DNA of 64,000 nucleotides from Sporofaciens musculi (GTDB lineage: Bacteria > Bacillota > Clostridia > Lachnospirales > Lachnospiraceae): positions 4,216,501-4,280,500 of the forward strand of contig NZ_WUQX01000001.1 in NCBI RefSeq assembly GCF_009830285.1, in the 5' to 3' direction. A program made the translations under genes and the position numbers. The notes beneath the pieces are model-generated. The model was not told the DNA's origin and searched no databases. It saw only the letters and a program-made list of their open reading frames with translations. Positions 48,910 through 58,183 of this stretch are shown here, piece by piece. Every line of letters starts with the position of its first letter. The stretch's first letter is position 1.

Positions 48910-48974
48910 TTTCGTATCCCATCCTTCCCATCATATACTGCTGGTATGCAAGGATTTCCCATATCATAAAATCC

Positions 48975-48994
48975 CCCAATTTTTCAAAATTGGG
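48975..48994 (-). terminator. Short hairpin after the two-component kinase gene
   Basis: CCCAATTTTT and CAAAATTGGG pair 18 bases after the kinase stop. On the minus strand it is followed by GGATTTTAT, a weak U-rich tail. Confidence 0.5.
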
Positions 48995-49012
48995 CCTCAC
49001 AGCTATATAGAA

Positions 49013-50491
49013 TCATTGTACATCAAGTTCAAACCAGAATTCAACACCATTGTCATAATTATTTACACCATATTTCTGATGGAAGGACTCCATAATCGCT
49101 TTCACAATAGACAGACCGATTCCGTTTCCCCCGTACTCTCGGCTGTGAGCCTTATCCGCCTTATAAAACTTCTCCCAGATATGCTCTATATCCTCCTTTG
49201 CAATGGGCGCTCCTGTATTAAACACTGTCAGCCTGGCTTTTCCATCTACAGTCCTGAGTTTGATTTCCACCACCTTTTCCATGCCTGCATGGTGAAATGC
49301 ATTGCTTACGTAATTGCGGACCACCTGCTCTACCTTTAACTCATCTGCCCACACATAGACTGACTCCTCCTGCCGGAATATGACGTGGATTCCCTCCTGC
49401 TCAGACAGAATCTCCATACTCTGCAGAACTCCGTTTATAAGCGCTGTCAAATCAAACCGTTCAAACACAATATCTTCATCCCCGAATTCCAACTGGTTCA
49501 GAGCAAGCAGATTCTTCACCATCTGGTTCATCTTCGCCGCCTCGTCCATGATGACGTCACAGTAAAACTCCCGACTCTGAACATCGTCGCTTATGCCCTC
49601 CTTTAATCCTTCTGCGTATCCCTGAATCAGCGCAATGGGAGTCTTAAGCTCATGGGAAACATTTCCCAGAAACTCATTGCGCATCTTTTCCAACTGCTCT
49701 TTCTGCTCAATATCCTCCTTTAACCGATTGTTGACGCTCTTTAACTCAGAAATGGTGCTCTCAAGCTTCTCCGACATACGGTTAAAATTCGCCCCCAGTT
49801 CTCCAATCTCATTGCTTCCTCCGCTTTTATATTTCGCGTTAAAATCCAAATCCGCCATCTGGTCTGACAGCGCTGCAAGCTCTAATATGGGGGTCGTAAG
49901 CCGCTTAGAGAAATACCATGCAGAAACGACCGTCAACAGAATCAGAATACTTCCGATTGAAAGGAGAAAACGGTTGGAAATCTTCGCGCTCTCCTTGATT
50001 CCCTCAAGGGGGCTTCTAAGCAGAAACTGGCTTTGATCCTCAAGCTCTCCCCACATCTCAATATATTCCGTCTGATTCCAGGGATTCCAGGACTGGTTTA
50101 TCTGGTATTCCTCCGTATCCTCCAAAATCTTGCTGTCCTTCTGAGCCTGATTTAAAAGATAACCCAGGAGTTGATTCTTAAGCTGCTCCTTATCATGAAC
50201 ATTGGTGAGATACCCGCCTCGTCCGTCCGCTACCAGAAATGAAATATTGTTCTTCTCCGCATGAAAGGCCAGATGCCCCGCCGCCTCCTCGTCCGTCAGC
50301 ATCCCGTCTTTTAATATTCCATCCTTTATGGCCTGGTTCAACTCCCCATACATATCGATAAACTGTGTCTTTTTATTTCCAATATAATAAGGCTCAAGAA
50401 GCCAGAGATTAATGAGGAAAAGAGCCGCCACAAAACTTACCAAAAGACCAAGAAAGACGGTAATCATCTGCCGCTTAATCGAATGCTTCAT
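49013..50491 (-). CDS. OmpR-partner sensor histidine kinase with HAMP domain
   Basis: About 492 residues. Membrane helices at about residues 10-30 and 172-195 flank an extracytoplasmic sensor domain. HAMP segment (RLTTPILELAALSDQMADLD), HisKA box FLGNVSHELKTPIALIQGYA, N box VRNYVSNAFHHAG and G box GGNGIGLSIVKAIME follow in order. It overlaps the regulator gene at its start by about one codon. The signal is unknown; general cell-envelope kinases look like this. Confidence 0.9.
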   Translation of the reverse strand: MKHSIKRQMITVFLGLLVSFVAALFLINLWLLEPYYIGNKKTQFIDMYGELNQAIKDGILKDGMLTDEEAAGHLAFHAEKNNISFLVADGRGGYLTNVHDKEQLKNQLLGYLLNQAQKDSKILEDTEEYQINQSWNPWNQTEYIEMWGELEDQSQFLLRSPLEGIKESAKISNRFLLSIGSILILLTVVSAWYFSKRLTTPILELAALSDQMADLDFNAKYKSGGSNEIGELGANFNRMSEKLESTISELKSVNNRLKEDIEQKEQLEKMRNEFLGNVSHELKTPIALIQGYAEGLKEGISDDVQSREFYCDVIMDEAAKMNQMVKNLLALNQLEFGDEDIVFERFDLTALINGVLQSMEILSEQEGIHVIFRQEESVYVWADELKVEQVVRNYVSNAFHHAGMEKVVEIKLRTVDGKARLTVFNTGAPIAKEDIEHIWEKFYKADKAHSREYGGNGIGLSIVKAIMESFHQKYGVNNYDNGVEFWFELDVQ

Positions 50492-50493
50492 CA

Positions 50494-51171
50494 TTATTCC
50501 ACCTCAAACTTATAGCCCATTCCCCAAATTGTCTTGATGTAATTGCCCTTCCCGCCAAGCTTGCTTCTTAATTTTTTTACGTGTGTGTCGATGGTTCTTG
50601 CATCTCCGAAATAGTCATAGTTCCACACATTGTTAAGAATCTTCTCTCTGGACAGTGCAATTCCCTGATTCTCGACAAAATAGGACAAAAGCTCAAATTC
50701 CTTGTAGCTAAGCTCGATTTCTTTTCCGTCTATCTTCACCTGATGGGCCGCCTTGTCAATGCTGATTCCACCGGCATCAATCACTTGTCCTGCATCAAGG
50801 GCATTGACGCGCCTTAAGATGGCCGTCACCCTGGCTACAAGAATCTTCGGGCTGAAGGGCTTTGAAATATATTCGTCCACGCCAAGCTCAAATCCCTGCA
50901 GCTCGTCCCTTTCTTCTGAGCGGGCAGTCAGCATGATGATGGGCACCTTGGAGGTCTGGCGCACCTCGCGGCATACCTGCCAGCCGTCCATGTTGGGCAT
51001 CATCACGTCTAAGATTAGGAGGGCAATGTCTTTGTCCTGATAAAAGTGCTCCATCGCCTCTATGCCGTCTGAGGCTTCCAGCACGCAAAAGCCCTCCCTT
51101 TCCAGGAAATCACGTACCAGCTTGCGCATTCTGCTCTCGTCGTCAACGACTAATATTTTGATTCTGTCCAT
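50494..51171 (-). CDS. OmpR-family response regulator
   Basis: 225 residues. Receiver with VVDDESRMRKLVRDFL, phospho-acceptor Asp in LLILDVMMPNMDG and Lys in YISKPFSPK. A winged-helix DNA-binding domain follows with DARTIDTHVKKLRSKLGG and IKTIWGMGYKFEVE. Paired with the kinase downstream. Confidence 0.94.
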   Translation of the reverse strand: MDRIKILVVDDESRMRKLVRDFLEREGFCVLEASDGIEAMEHFYQDKDIALLILDVMMPNMDGWQVCREVRQTSKVPIIMLTARSEERDELQGFELGVDEYISKPFSPKILVARVTAILRRVNALDAGQVIDAGGISIDKAAHQVKIDGKEIELSYKEFELLSYFVENQGIALSREKILNNVWNYDYFGDARTIDTHVKKLRSKLGGKGNYIKTIWGMGYKFEVE

Positions 51172-51205
51172 ATGATGTAACCTCCGTGTGAGAATTATTG
51201 TTTTG

Positions 51206-51222
51206 AGTTGATTGTATTAGTA
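51206..51222 (-). promoter_or_regulatory. Possible extended -10 promoter for the two-component operon
   Basis: The minus strand reads TGCTATACT, an extended -10 element, roughly 50 bases upstream of the regulator ATG. No good -35 hexamer stands 16-18 bases before it, so this is a weak call. Confidence 0.35.
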
Positions 51223-51346
51223 TAGCAGGTAAATATGGAGAATGTGTGAAAGCATATCAAAAATACCTAGTATGTTTACTATAGCAAAAAACAAGAATGC
51301 AGACAAGGCAAATCTCCCTATACTCACCATACTATACTCACAATCT

Positions 51347-51388
51347 AAAAAGACCCGGAAGGACTATTATTTCCTCCCAGGTCTTTTT
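51347..51388 (-). terminator. Rho-independent terminator at the end of cluster 2
   Basis: Arms AAAAAGACC and GGTCTTTTT, with further GGAAGGA/TCCTCCC-type pairing inside. The hairpin has U-runs in both directions. It follows the last cluster 2 gene by about 20 bases. Confidence 0.85.
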
Positions 51389-51408
51389 ACGCATAACAGC
51401 TTTTGCAC

Positions 51409-52752
51409 TTATATAATAGACAAATCTTCTTTATTAACAAATTTTTCCATTATCTTTGTAATACCCTTAGATACTTTAGAAGATATTTCCAAATGGTTTT
51501 TCTTTTCTTCAATAGACTTTATGAAAGAAACCAATTCATATCGAATTCCTTCCCCATCTAACTGGTAGAAGTATCTTCGATTTAAAGCCTGATCTTCATA
51601 GCGAATTTCAAAATAGTCTGTTTTCCACCATGGCGCGGGAACATAAATATACCCCTTCGTACCGGAGATAATAAGCTCACCTTCTGACTTCACCCCATTA
51701 CCTATTTTGATTGATGCTACAGCGGATGGGTAAAGCAAATTCATTTTAACGAACATATCATGCTTTTGCTTTTTATCCGCATAACGTACCGCAATTTTAA
51801 CCTCCTTATATTCTGTACCTAATATTTGAAACACAGGCAATAATGCAGTAGGCCCCCATTCATATATATTATCCCAGCTACATTTAAACGCATCTGAGCC
51901 TACAATATCTTCAGAAATTAAGCTTGTACAAGTGGAATCCACAGATACAACCTCACCAATTTTTCCACACTTTAAAAGCAGCAGTAATCTAGCGTAAGCT
52001 GTCGCATAGGCTGTCTTGACAGCATCCATCAAAATCACCTCATGAGCTTGGGCCAGCAGGGACAGTTCATCCCATTGCTTTTCAATCAAAGAACGCGGTG
52101 CTTCACACAAAATATGCTTTCCTGCTAAAATTGCCTCTTTAATCTGGCGATAATGTTGGTTCGGCTGAGAACGTATATATACTGCATCAACCTTTTCGAG
52201 CAATTTTGAATAATCATCGGTCAAAATCGGCAAACCTCTTATTTCTTCAGATAAATACCGTTCATCTTGAGCACAAATTCCAACTACATTTAATCCGTTT
52301 ACAACATCACACTCTTTATAAAATTTATTGAGAAAACTTGATTCTCCCACAAGTCCCAGCGAAATAGATCTTCTGGATTCTCTAATTTCCGAGCTGGACA
52401 CTCCAAGTGTTCTGGGTAGATATACAACATTACAAAATTCATTCAAATAATCAAAATATCCAATCCAATCCGAACCTACCGTAAAGATATCCACGCCATA
52501 TTTTCTTATATCTTCAATTTTTTGTCCTTCATATTCTTCAACAATCACTTCATCTGCAATCCCCGTTGCCTTGACCGCAGCTATTCTCTCCATAAGAGAC
52601 TGCTGATTATTGATTTTACCTCGTGTTTTATCATAGTCATCGCTGGTGACTCCAACAATTAAATAATCCCCTAATTCCTTTGCCCGCTCAAGTAGTTTAA
52701 TATGTCCATAATGAAGAACGTCATATGTACCGTAAGTTATAACCCTGACCAT
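51409..52752 (-). CDS. Cytidylyltransferase fused to Gfo/Idh/MocA oxidoreductase
   Basis: The ATG at 52752 has GGGGAG just upstream; 447 residues. Residues 1-130 are a TagD/GCT-type nucleotidyltransferase: VITYGTYDVLHYGHIKLLER (HxGH), DEVIVEEYEGQKIEDI and VVYLPRTLGVSSSEIRES (the RTxGxSS-type site). Residues 135-447 are a Gfo/Idh/MocA oxidoreductase (LGLVGESSFLNKFYKE, then GKHILCEAPRSL, a degenerate EKP). One protein would thus both activate a phosphorylated polyol with CTP and act on it by redox chemistry. It follows the class V aminotransferase gene, and LicD upstream is a likely user of the CDP product. Confidence 0.82.
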   Translation of the reverse strand: MVRVITYGTYDVLHYGHIKLLERAKELGDYLIVGVTSDDYDKTRGKINNQQSLMERIAAVKATGIADEVIVEEYEGQKIEDIRKYGVDIFTVGSDWIGYFDYLNEFCNVVYLPRTLGVSSSEIRESRRSISLGLVGESSFLNKFYKECDVVNGLNVVGICAQDERYLSEEIRGLPILTDDYSKLLEKVDAVYIRSQPNQHYRQIKEAILAGKHILCEAPRSLIEKQWDELSLLAQAHEVILMDAVKTAYATAYARLLLLLKCGKIGEVVSVDSTCTSLISEDIVGSDAFKCSWDNIYEWGPTALLPVFQILGTEYKEVKIAVRYADKKQKHDMFVKMNLLYPSAVASIKIGNGVKSEGELIISGTKGYIYVPAPWWKTDYFEIRYEDQALNRRYFYQLDGEGIRYELVSFIKSIEEKKNHLEISSKVSKGITKIMEKFVNKEDLSII

Positions 52753-52765
52753 GCTCTCCCCCCTG

Positions 52766-53839
52766 TTAGATGATTCCTCTCTTCTGTAAATCCTTAAATG
52801 CACTAATGAGAGTATCATAATCATCCTTCGTCAATAACCCAATATGTCCCACCCGAAAAACAGAAGTTTTCAATTTACCTCCATTTGGACACACCCAGAT
52901 TCCATACTCGTCTTTCAAAATTGTAAAAATATCATATGCCGAGGCCGTTGTGGGATGAAGAGGCGTAACTGCATTTGACAGTGATTCAGATACAACTTCA
53001 AAAGGAAGCTCTTTTATCTCCTGCCTAAAATATCTGGCCAAATCTGCAATCTTTTGGATTTCTGCCGATACTCCGCCGTCTTTATCAATACACAGAAGTC
53101 TTTCGTGTATCTGTCTTAGAATACCTACGGCCGGAGTAAAAGGCGTCTGCCCGCGCTCCATATTCTTAATTGCATCTTTAAGATCAAGATACATACATTT
53201 TACCTTAGAATTCTGTACTCTTTTCAATGCCGCAGGCGCTAACACAATGATTGAAATTCCCGGAGGACAGGCAAGTGCCTTCTGAGAGCCAGTAATCATA
53301 ACGCTTGCACCAAGTTTTTCCATATTAAATTCATCTGCTAAAAAAGAACTGATTGAATCAACAACCAAAAACAATTTGTTCCTTTTACAAAAATCACTTA
53401 TTAGGTTCATGTCATAGTAAACACCCGTTGATGTCTCATGAGCATTAACTACAAATGCTGTATAGCCGCCTCCATTATATGGAGCAAGCATATTCTTTGT
53501 TACCTGTTTTCCCTGGTCTAGCTTAATCTCCGTAAATGGTATCTCATGGAGGGTTAAAAGTTCTACAAAACGCTGTCCAAAGCTTCCGCCATTTACAACC
53601 AATACCTTATCGCTTGATGTTAAGGTATTCAATATAGCTGCTTCCATAGCTGCTGTACCTGAACCTGTAATGAACACAGCCTTTGAACCGTCTGGTGCAG
53701 CGGAAAATTTCAACATCAGTTTCTCATTTTCAAGCATAAGTTCTGAAAATTCATTCGTTCTAAAATATGGAACCTGCTCCGCACCGATTTCCCGCACTTT
53801 TTCACTTGACTGTACTGGCCCCACTGTAAAATTAATCAT
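52766..53839 (-). CDS. Class V aminotransferase (PhnW/alanine-glyoxylate type)
   Basis: 357 residues. [17 protein letters not shown] opens like 2-aminoethylphosphonate-pyruvate and alanine-glyoxylate transaminases. [17 protein letters not shown] holds the PLP phosphate, [16 protein letters not shown] holds the ring-contact Asp, and [16 protein letters not shown] carries the Schiff-base Lys. Its ATG overlaps the flippase stop (ATGA). The locus lacks PEP mutase, so phosphonate chemistry is not shown. The enzyme more likely aminates an aldehyde or oxoacid derived from the aldolase and reductase of this operon. Confidence 0.85.
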   Translation of the reverse strand: MINFTVGPVQSSEKVREIGAEQVPYFRTNEFSELMLENEKLMLKFSAAPDGSKAVFITGSGTAAMEAAILNTLTSSDKVLVVNGGSFGQRFVELLTLHEIPFTEIKLDQGKQVTKNMLAPYNGGGYTAFVVNAHETSTGVYYDMNLISDFCKRNKLFLVVDSISSFLADEFNMEKLGASVMITGSQKALACPPGISIIVLAPAALKRVQNSKVKCMYLDLKDAIKNMERGQTPFTPAVGILRQIHERLLCIDKDGGVSAEIQKIADLARYFRQEIKELPFEVVSESLSNAVTPLHPTTASAYDIFTILKDEYGIWVCPNGGKLKTSVFRVGHIGLLTKDDYDTLISAFKDLQKRGII

Positions 53840-54612
53840 TTCTTCCTCCTAAAAATTAAAAGTATCTTTTTTGCTAAAGTAATAGCAAATTTAAATTCTT
53901 CGGCACCCATAAACAGCACACAAATCATTGCCGAAACTATTACTGTGCAAATGATCACTCCAAAAACAAATCCCCTAAAACCAGTTAAACCCAGTAATTT
54001 AACAATATATTCACAAATAAAACAACTTACAAATGTGAAAAGAGTATACACACTCAGTTTTACAAAATATTTTTTGGTTGAGCTATGAAAACCATATTTA
54101 AATAATATATATGGCTCAACCCATAAACTAGTTGACAAAGTGCTTATAATCGTTCCTGTCAAAATACCAATAAGTCCTATTTTGCTTCCTAAAAATATAG
54201 AAATAACAAGATTAATCCCGGCTTCAACTAAAGCTTTATATCTGTCATACCAAAATAATCCATAGGCATCCCTGTAAGTTAAAACCGTTCTTCTAATTTG
54301 ATAGATGTAAAAATTGATCGTAATACAAACCAAAACATTCGTACCCAAAATCATACTTTCACCAAACCAAGCATGTATCAGAAGATTTACCGTCGCATAC
54401 AAAGAAGCCGCAATTATACAATCAATCCAAAAATTCATGAAAAAAATTTCATATAAAATTTTTTCCGATTTTTCTTTGCTTTCCGTAACGCCCATATTGC
54501 CGATACTGGCTGTCAATGCCATAAATAACTGTCCCATCACAATATTAAGTGCATTCGTAATTAAAAGGTAATTTGAATAAATACCAACCGTGACAATCCC
54601 TATAATTTTTGA
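53836..54612 (-). pseudogene. Wzx-type polysaccharide flippase, C-terminal part (split by IS)
   Basis: The 3' portion of the flippase gene whose 5' part is at 56203-56977. It continues in frame from the target duplication (SKIIGIVTVGIYSNYLL) through about six membrane helices to the stop that overlaps the aminotransferase start. Removing the IS and one 7-bp repeat restores LISKIIGIV and one uninterrupted protein of about 510 residues. Confidence 0.88.
54606..54612. repeat. IS target-site duplication, left copy
   Basis: TTTTTGA immediately outside the left IS end; identical to 56203-56209. It marks a simple insertion event. Confidence 0.9.
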
Positions 54613-56202
54613 CTCAAACTTCGCACTTGAATAAGTACCTATGCACCTTGAAAATTCAATAATAACTGACATAAAAATAGCATGAAACCGTCTGGTTTTG
54701 ATATAATTGAGTTGTTCAGAAACAATCATATATCCGGAGGCTCATGCTATGAATAAAAGTATAACACAAGACAATCAAAATGATAACCAGATTCTGAAAT
54801 CTATCAGAAGATTTTTTACACGGTTTCATCTTTCTTCTGCATTGAAAACTGCTAATGCCTACAAAAAGAAGGGAATTTCTGCAGCACTGATTTTTCAGTA
54901 TCTGTTTCTTTTGATATTTTCAAACAGAAGTATGTATATGAACCTGCTGATTGGAAAAGACTCACCGGATTTTGCAAAAGATACGGTTTATCGTTTTATG
55001 AAAATGCTCCAGATTAACTGGATTCGGTTCACAACGGTTTTATCCAGCCGAATCATTAGGGATGCCATTGCTCCACTTGATTCCGCAGACCGTGTCAACG
55101 TACTGATCATTGACGATTCCATGTTTGAACGTAACCGTTCCAAAAAGTGGAACTTCTTGCAAAGGTATATGACCATGCAAAACATTGTTATAAATTTGGT
55201 TTTCGCATGCTTACATTAGGCTGGTCAGACGGAAGCACTTTTCTCCCGGTCAACAGTGTCCTTCTCTCCACCGAAAATAAAAAGAACAGAATCAATGAAG
55301 CAAAGGAAACGGATAAAAGAACGGTTGGATATAAGCGCCGTATGCTTGCTGTCAAGAAAGGAACGATCGCCATGCTGGAACTTTTAAAATCTGCTAAAAA
55401 GGCTGGTATTCCGGCTAAATACGTTCTGTTTGACAGCTGGTTCTCTTCTCCAAGCTCTCTTCATGCTGTCAAAGAAATCGGATATGATGTAATTGCAATG
55501 GTAAAGAAAACACCTAAAATGTTCTTCCGGTATAACAGCGAAGATATGCCGCTGACAACTATTTACAAGAAAAACAGGAAACGGCGTGGACGTTCCCGGT
55601 ATCTGCTTTCCGTCATGGTAGATGTTGTAAAGGAAGGAAAAACCATCCCTGCCAAAGTGGTCTATATCCGTAACAAAAACAAGAGAAAGGAATATCTTTG
55701 TCTCATTTCCACAGACGTGAGTCTGAGTGAAGAAGAGATTATCCGCATTTATGGAAAACGTTGGGATATTGAAGTATTCTTTAAAGTCTGCAAGAGCTAT
55801 CTTAATCTAAGTAAAGAATGCAGATCCCTATCTTATGATGCAATGACTGCCCATACAGCAATCGTTTTTACAAGATATATGATGCTTTCCCTGGAGAACC
55901 GGGAATCTAATGATACCCGTTCTATGGGGGAACTGTTTTTATACTTTTCTGATGAGATGTCTGATATCACATGGATACAGGCTTTTCAAATACTGCTTCA
56001 AATGTTCAGAACTCTGCTTGTGGATCAGATAGATATATCTGATGAAAAAATCGACGAGCTGGTAAAAGCATTTATGGATGCAATACCTGCACTTTTAAAA
56101 TCGAAGCTGCAAGTGGCATAATTGACTGAACATTGACAACTAAATACTGCCAGATATTGAATTTTCAAGGTGCATAGCTAAAATCTATGTGCGAAGTTTG
56201 AG
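54613..56202 (+). mobile_element. IS4-family-like insertion sequence, better-preserved copy (1590 bp)
   Basis: Ends CTCAAACTTCGCAC in inverted orientation, plus subterminal blocks shared by both ends, and a 7-bp TTTTTGA duplication on either side. It carries one transposase in two reading frames. It is inserted in the flippase gene, opposite to that gene's direction. The second copy at 16170-17756 lies in the same orientation 38.4 kb away. Confidence 0.95.
54749..56121 (+). CDS. IS4-type DDE transposase needing a -1 frameshift
   Basis: The start ATG at 54749 follows GGAGG by eight bases. The first frame runs to the stop before 55220 and includes the helical N-domain (DSPDFAKDTVYRFMKMLQI) and catalytic Asp in IIDDSMFERN. 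At CAAAAAG (55141-55147) a -1 shift enters the second frame, which continues VELLAKVYDHAKHCYKF, the second Asp in VLFDSWFSSPSS and YGKRWDIEVFFK (the Y-R-E-K motif) to the end at 56121. Total about 457 residues, normal for the family. Both copies share the shift, so it is either programmed slippage on an A-rich heptamer or an inherited defect. Confidence 0.85.
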
Positions 56203-56209
56203 TTTTTGA
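56203..56209. repeat. IS target-site duplication, right copy
   Basis: TTTTTGA immediately outside the right IS end; the partner of 54606-54612. Confidence 0.9.
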
Positions 56210-56977
56210 TATTAAAATATTATCTGTGGAATTAACAACAGAACTTCCTACTTTATGATAGAGCAATGCCACAGTATTCTTTTTTATTTCACAAATAATC
56301 CCACTATCCAGCTTTTCAATATCCTTTTCTTTTAAATAAGGATACATTTTATCTGCTTTACGCGATACACAAATATTTTCTGCTATGGTGCTTATCAAAT
56401 TAACAATTAAATATAAAATAAAATTACATGTTGCAATAAGTACGCCTATTTGAGCCACATTCATAACTATATAAAACACATAGCGATAAATTGTGGCTAT
56501 GTAACGTTTCTGATCTGAAATTATGAGCGCTCTTTTAAATGAATAAAAATATGAAACTGACGTATTCAGCAAAAACAAGAAAAATATCAAATGGAGCTGC
56601 GGTATGCTGTTTGTTTCCGAAGCCTTCATAAAGATCTCCAAAAAAGGCATTAGGAGGATCCCTATCACAAGAATTGTAACTCCAATGACATAATATGTTT
56701 TTCTATATAAATCCATAAGCCCCTTTATTCGCGGAATATTGCTTTCTGCTAAAGGCTTATATAAACTATAATTGATAGCGGTTCCAACTCCTAATTCTGC
56801 TAACGAAAGCAGACCAACTATATTCCCAAACAGGCTATTAACGCCTAAATATACCTCACCTAGTTTTGAAATAAAAATAATTCTTGCAATAAAACTTATG
56901 ATAATGCTTATTCCTTGCCCGGATACAGCCGCAGCTACGTTTATTATCGAATTTTTTGTCCTGCTTTGTCCTTCCAT
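56203..56977 (-). pseudogene. Wzx-type polysaccharide flippase, N-terminal part (split by IS)
   Basis: The 5' portion of the flippase gene from ATG 56977: SIINVAAAVSGQGISIIISF is the first membrane helix of the MVF/oligosaccharide flippase family, with GVNSLFGNIVGLLSLAELGV next. About six helices precede the IS boundary at VNSTDNILISK. A short foreign tail from the IS follows in the read-through frame. The flippase would carry lipid-linked repeat units across the membrane; split like this it should be inactive. Confidence 0.9.
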
Positions 56978-56980
56978 ATA

Positions 56981-58183
56981 TCATCTCGACCATCCATGAA
57001 TAATATTATATTGTACATCCGAAATAACGGTATCCCCACTAAATACAGTGTTGTAACTGTAATACTCATTTTCGCCCAGAAATATGCTGCTAAAAATCAT
57101 ATACAAAAACATGGCAAAATACAAATATGTCTTTAATTTTTTTCTTTTTTTCGGCTCCATCCCGCTAAACATCGTAGGTAATATTAAAATAATAAACTGG
57201 TAAAAATAAATAGCCATTCTATTAATAATCCATTGTCGAACTGCTACCAAATTAATACCCAAACCAATTATCAAAAAGATGATCTCCTGATATCGTTTTT
57301 CATTTACTGTTTTGACATTCTCTTTATATTTCAATATTACAAATGTCAATATCATATATATGACACACATTCCGGCGACAGCCGCTATCAGTCTAAATTG
57401 ACCGCTGCGTCTCCAGTTAATATATTTCTCATAGCCAGCCGCTGACGGAATTAACCTTATGGCAAATGACAGAACATGACTTACTACCAATCCAACTCCT
57501 ATTCCACCTATTACAGACATCCAGTACTTTCCAAAACTAGGTTCCATTCTACGAACCAAATACATCACTATCACAACAAATAAAGCTGAATAATGAAACC
57601 ATGTGGCAAAAACAACAAACAATACAAATCGCACTGGTTTTTTTCTGTCATGATTAAGATAAGCACACATAATAAAAGCCATTGCAATATACTGTTTCAG
57701 AATATTGTTTGAATATGCATAATATCCTAAAAACATATAACAAAGCAAAGCACAGGGAGTATCATCAATTTCGCTTCGCAGCATATGAAAAAGATAAGCA
57801 TATGACAGCACTGCAATTACCACAAAAATTGCAAATTCATAGTCAATAAATGATTTTATAATCCATGACAAGACAGAATACCCACTTTGCGGCTGTATCA
57901 ATATTTCCTTAACGGATGTATATTTTTCTTTTACTTGGTTAAAATATGTATAATAATTATAAAAATCTGATCCAGTATTTAGTCTAATAGCAGATATTGT
58001 GGTTATGATTAAATAAATAATTACGTCTGCAAAATACAATCTTCCCAGCCTTTTTTTACCCATGGAAAAAGATATCGAATTACCTTTATTATTTAATACC
58101 CCATATAGATAACATATTATTACACTAAATGAAGCGTATAATAATCCCCATGAAAGCATGTGCATATATCTGGCAAACATCAT
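56981..58183 (-). CDS. EpsG-family polysaccharide polymerase (Wzy-like)
   Basis: 400 residues with about ten hydrophobic helices. IITTISAIRLNTGSDFYNYY is the EpsG-type periplasmic motif near residue 63, and KQYIAMAFIMCAYLNHDRKK a conserved cytoplasmic loop. It polymerises repeat units of an exopolysaccharide or capsule at the membrane. It overlaps the GT4 gene by a few bases and precedes the flippase gene by 3 bases. Confidence 0.85.
   Translation of the reverse strand: MMFARYMHMLSWGLLYASFSVIICYLYGVLNNKGNSISFSMGKKRLGRLYFADVIIYLIITTISAIRLNTGSDFYNYYTYFNQVKEKYTSVKEILIQPQSGYSVLSWIIKSFIDYEFAIFVVIAVLSYAYLFHMLRSEIDDTPCALLCYMFLGYYAYSNNILKQYIAMAFIMCAYLNHDRKKPVRFVLFVVFATWFHYSALFVVIVMYLVRRMEPSFGKYWMSVIGGIGVGLVVSHVLSFAIRLIPSAAGYEKYINWRRSGQFRLIAAVAGMCVIYMILTFVILKYKENVKTVNEKRYQEIIFLIIGLGINLVAVRQWIINRMAIYFYQFIILILPTMFSGMEPKKRKKLKTYLYFAMFLYMIFSSIFLGENEYYSYNTVFSGDTVISDVQYNIIHGWSR

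Noticed and set aside
52766..53839. Phosphonate (2-aminoethylphosphonate) pathway because of the PhnW-like aminotransferase
   Set aside because: There is no PEP mutase or phosphonopyruvate decarboxylase in the operon. The HpcH/HpaI-like barrel has aldolase motifs and not those of PEP mutase.
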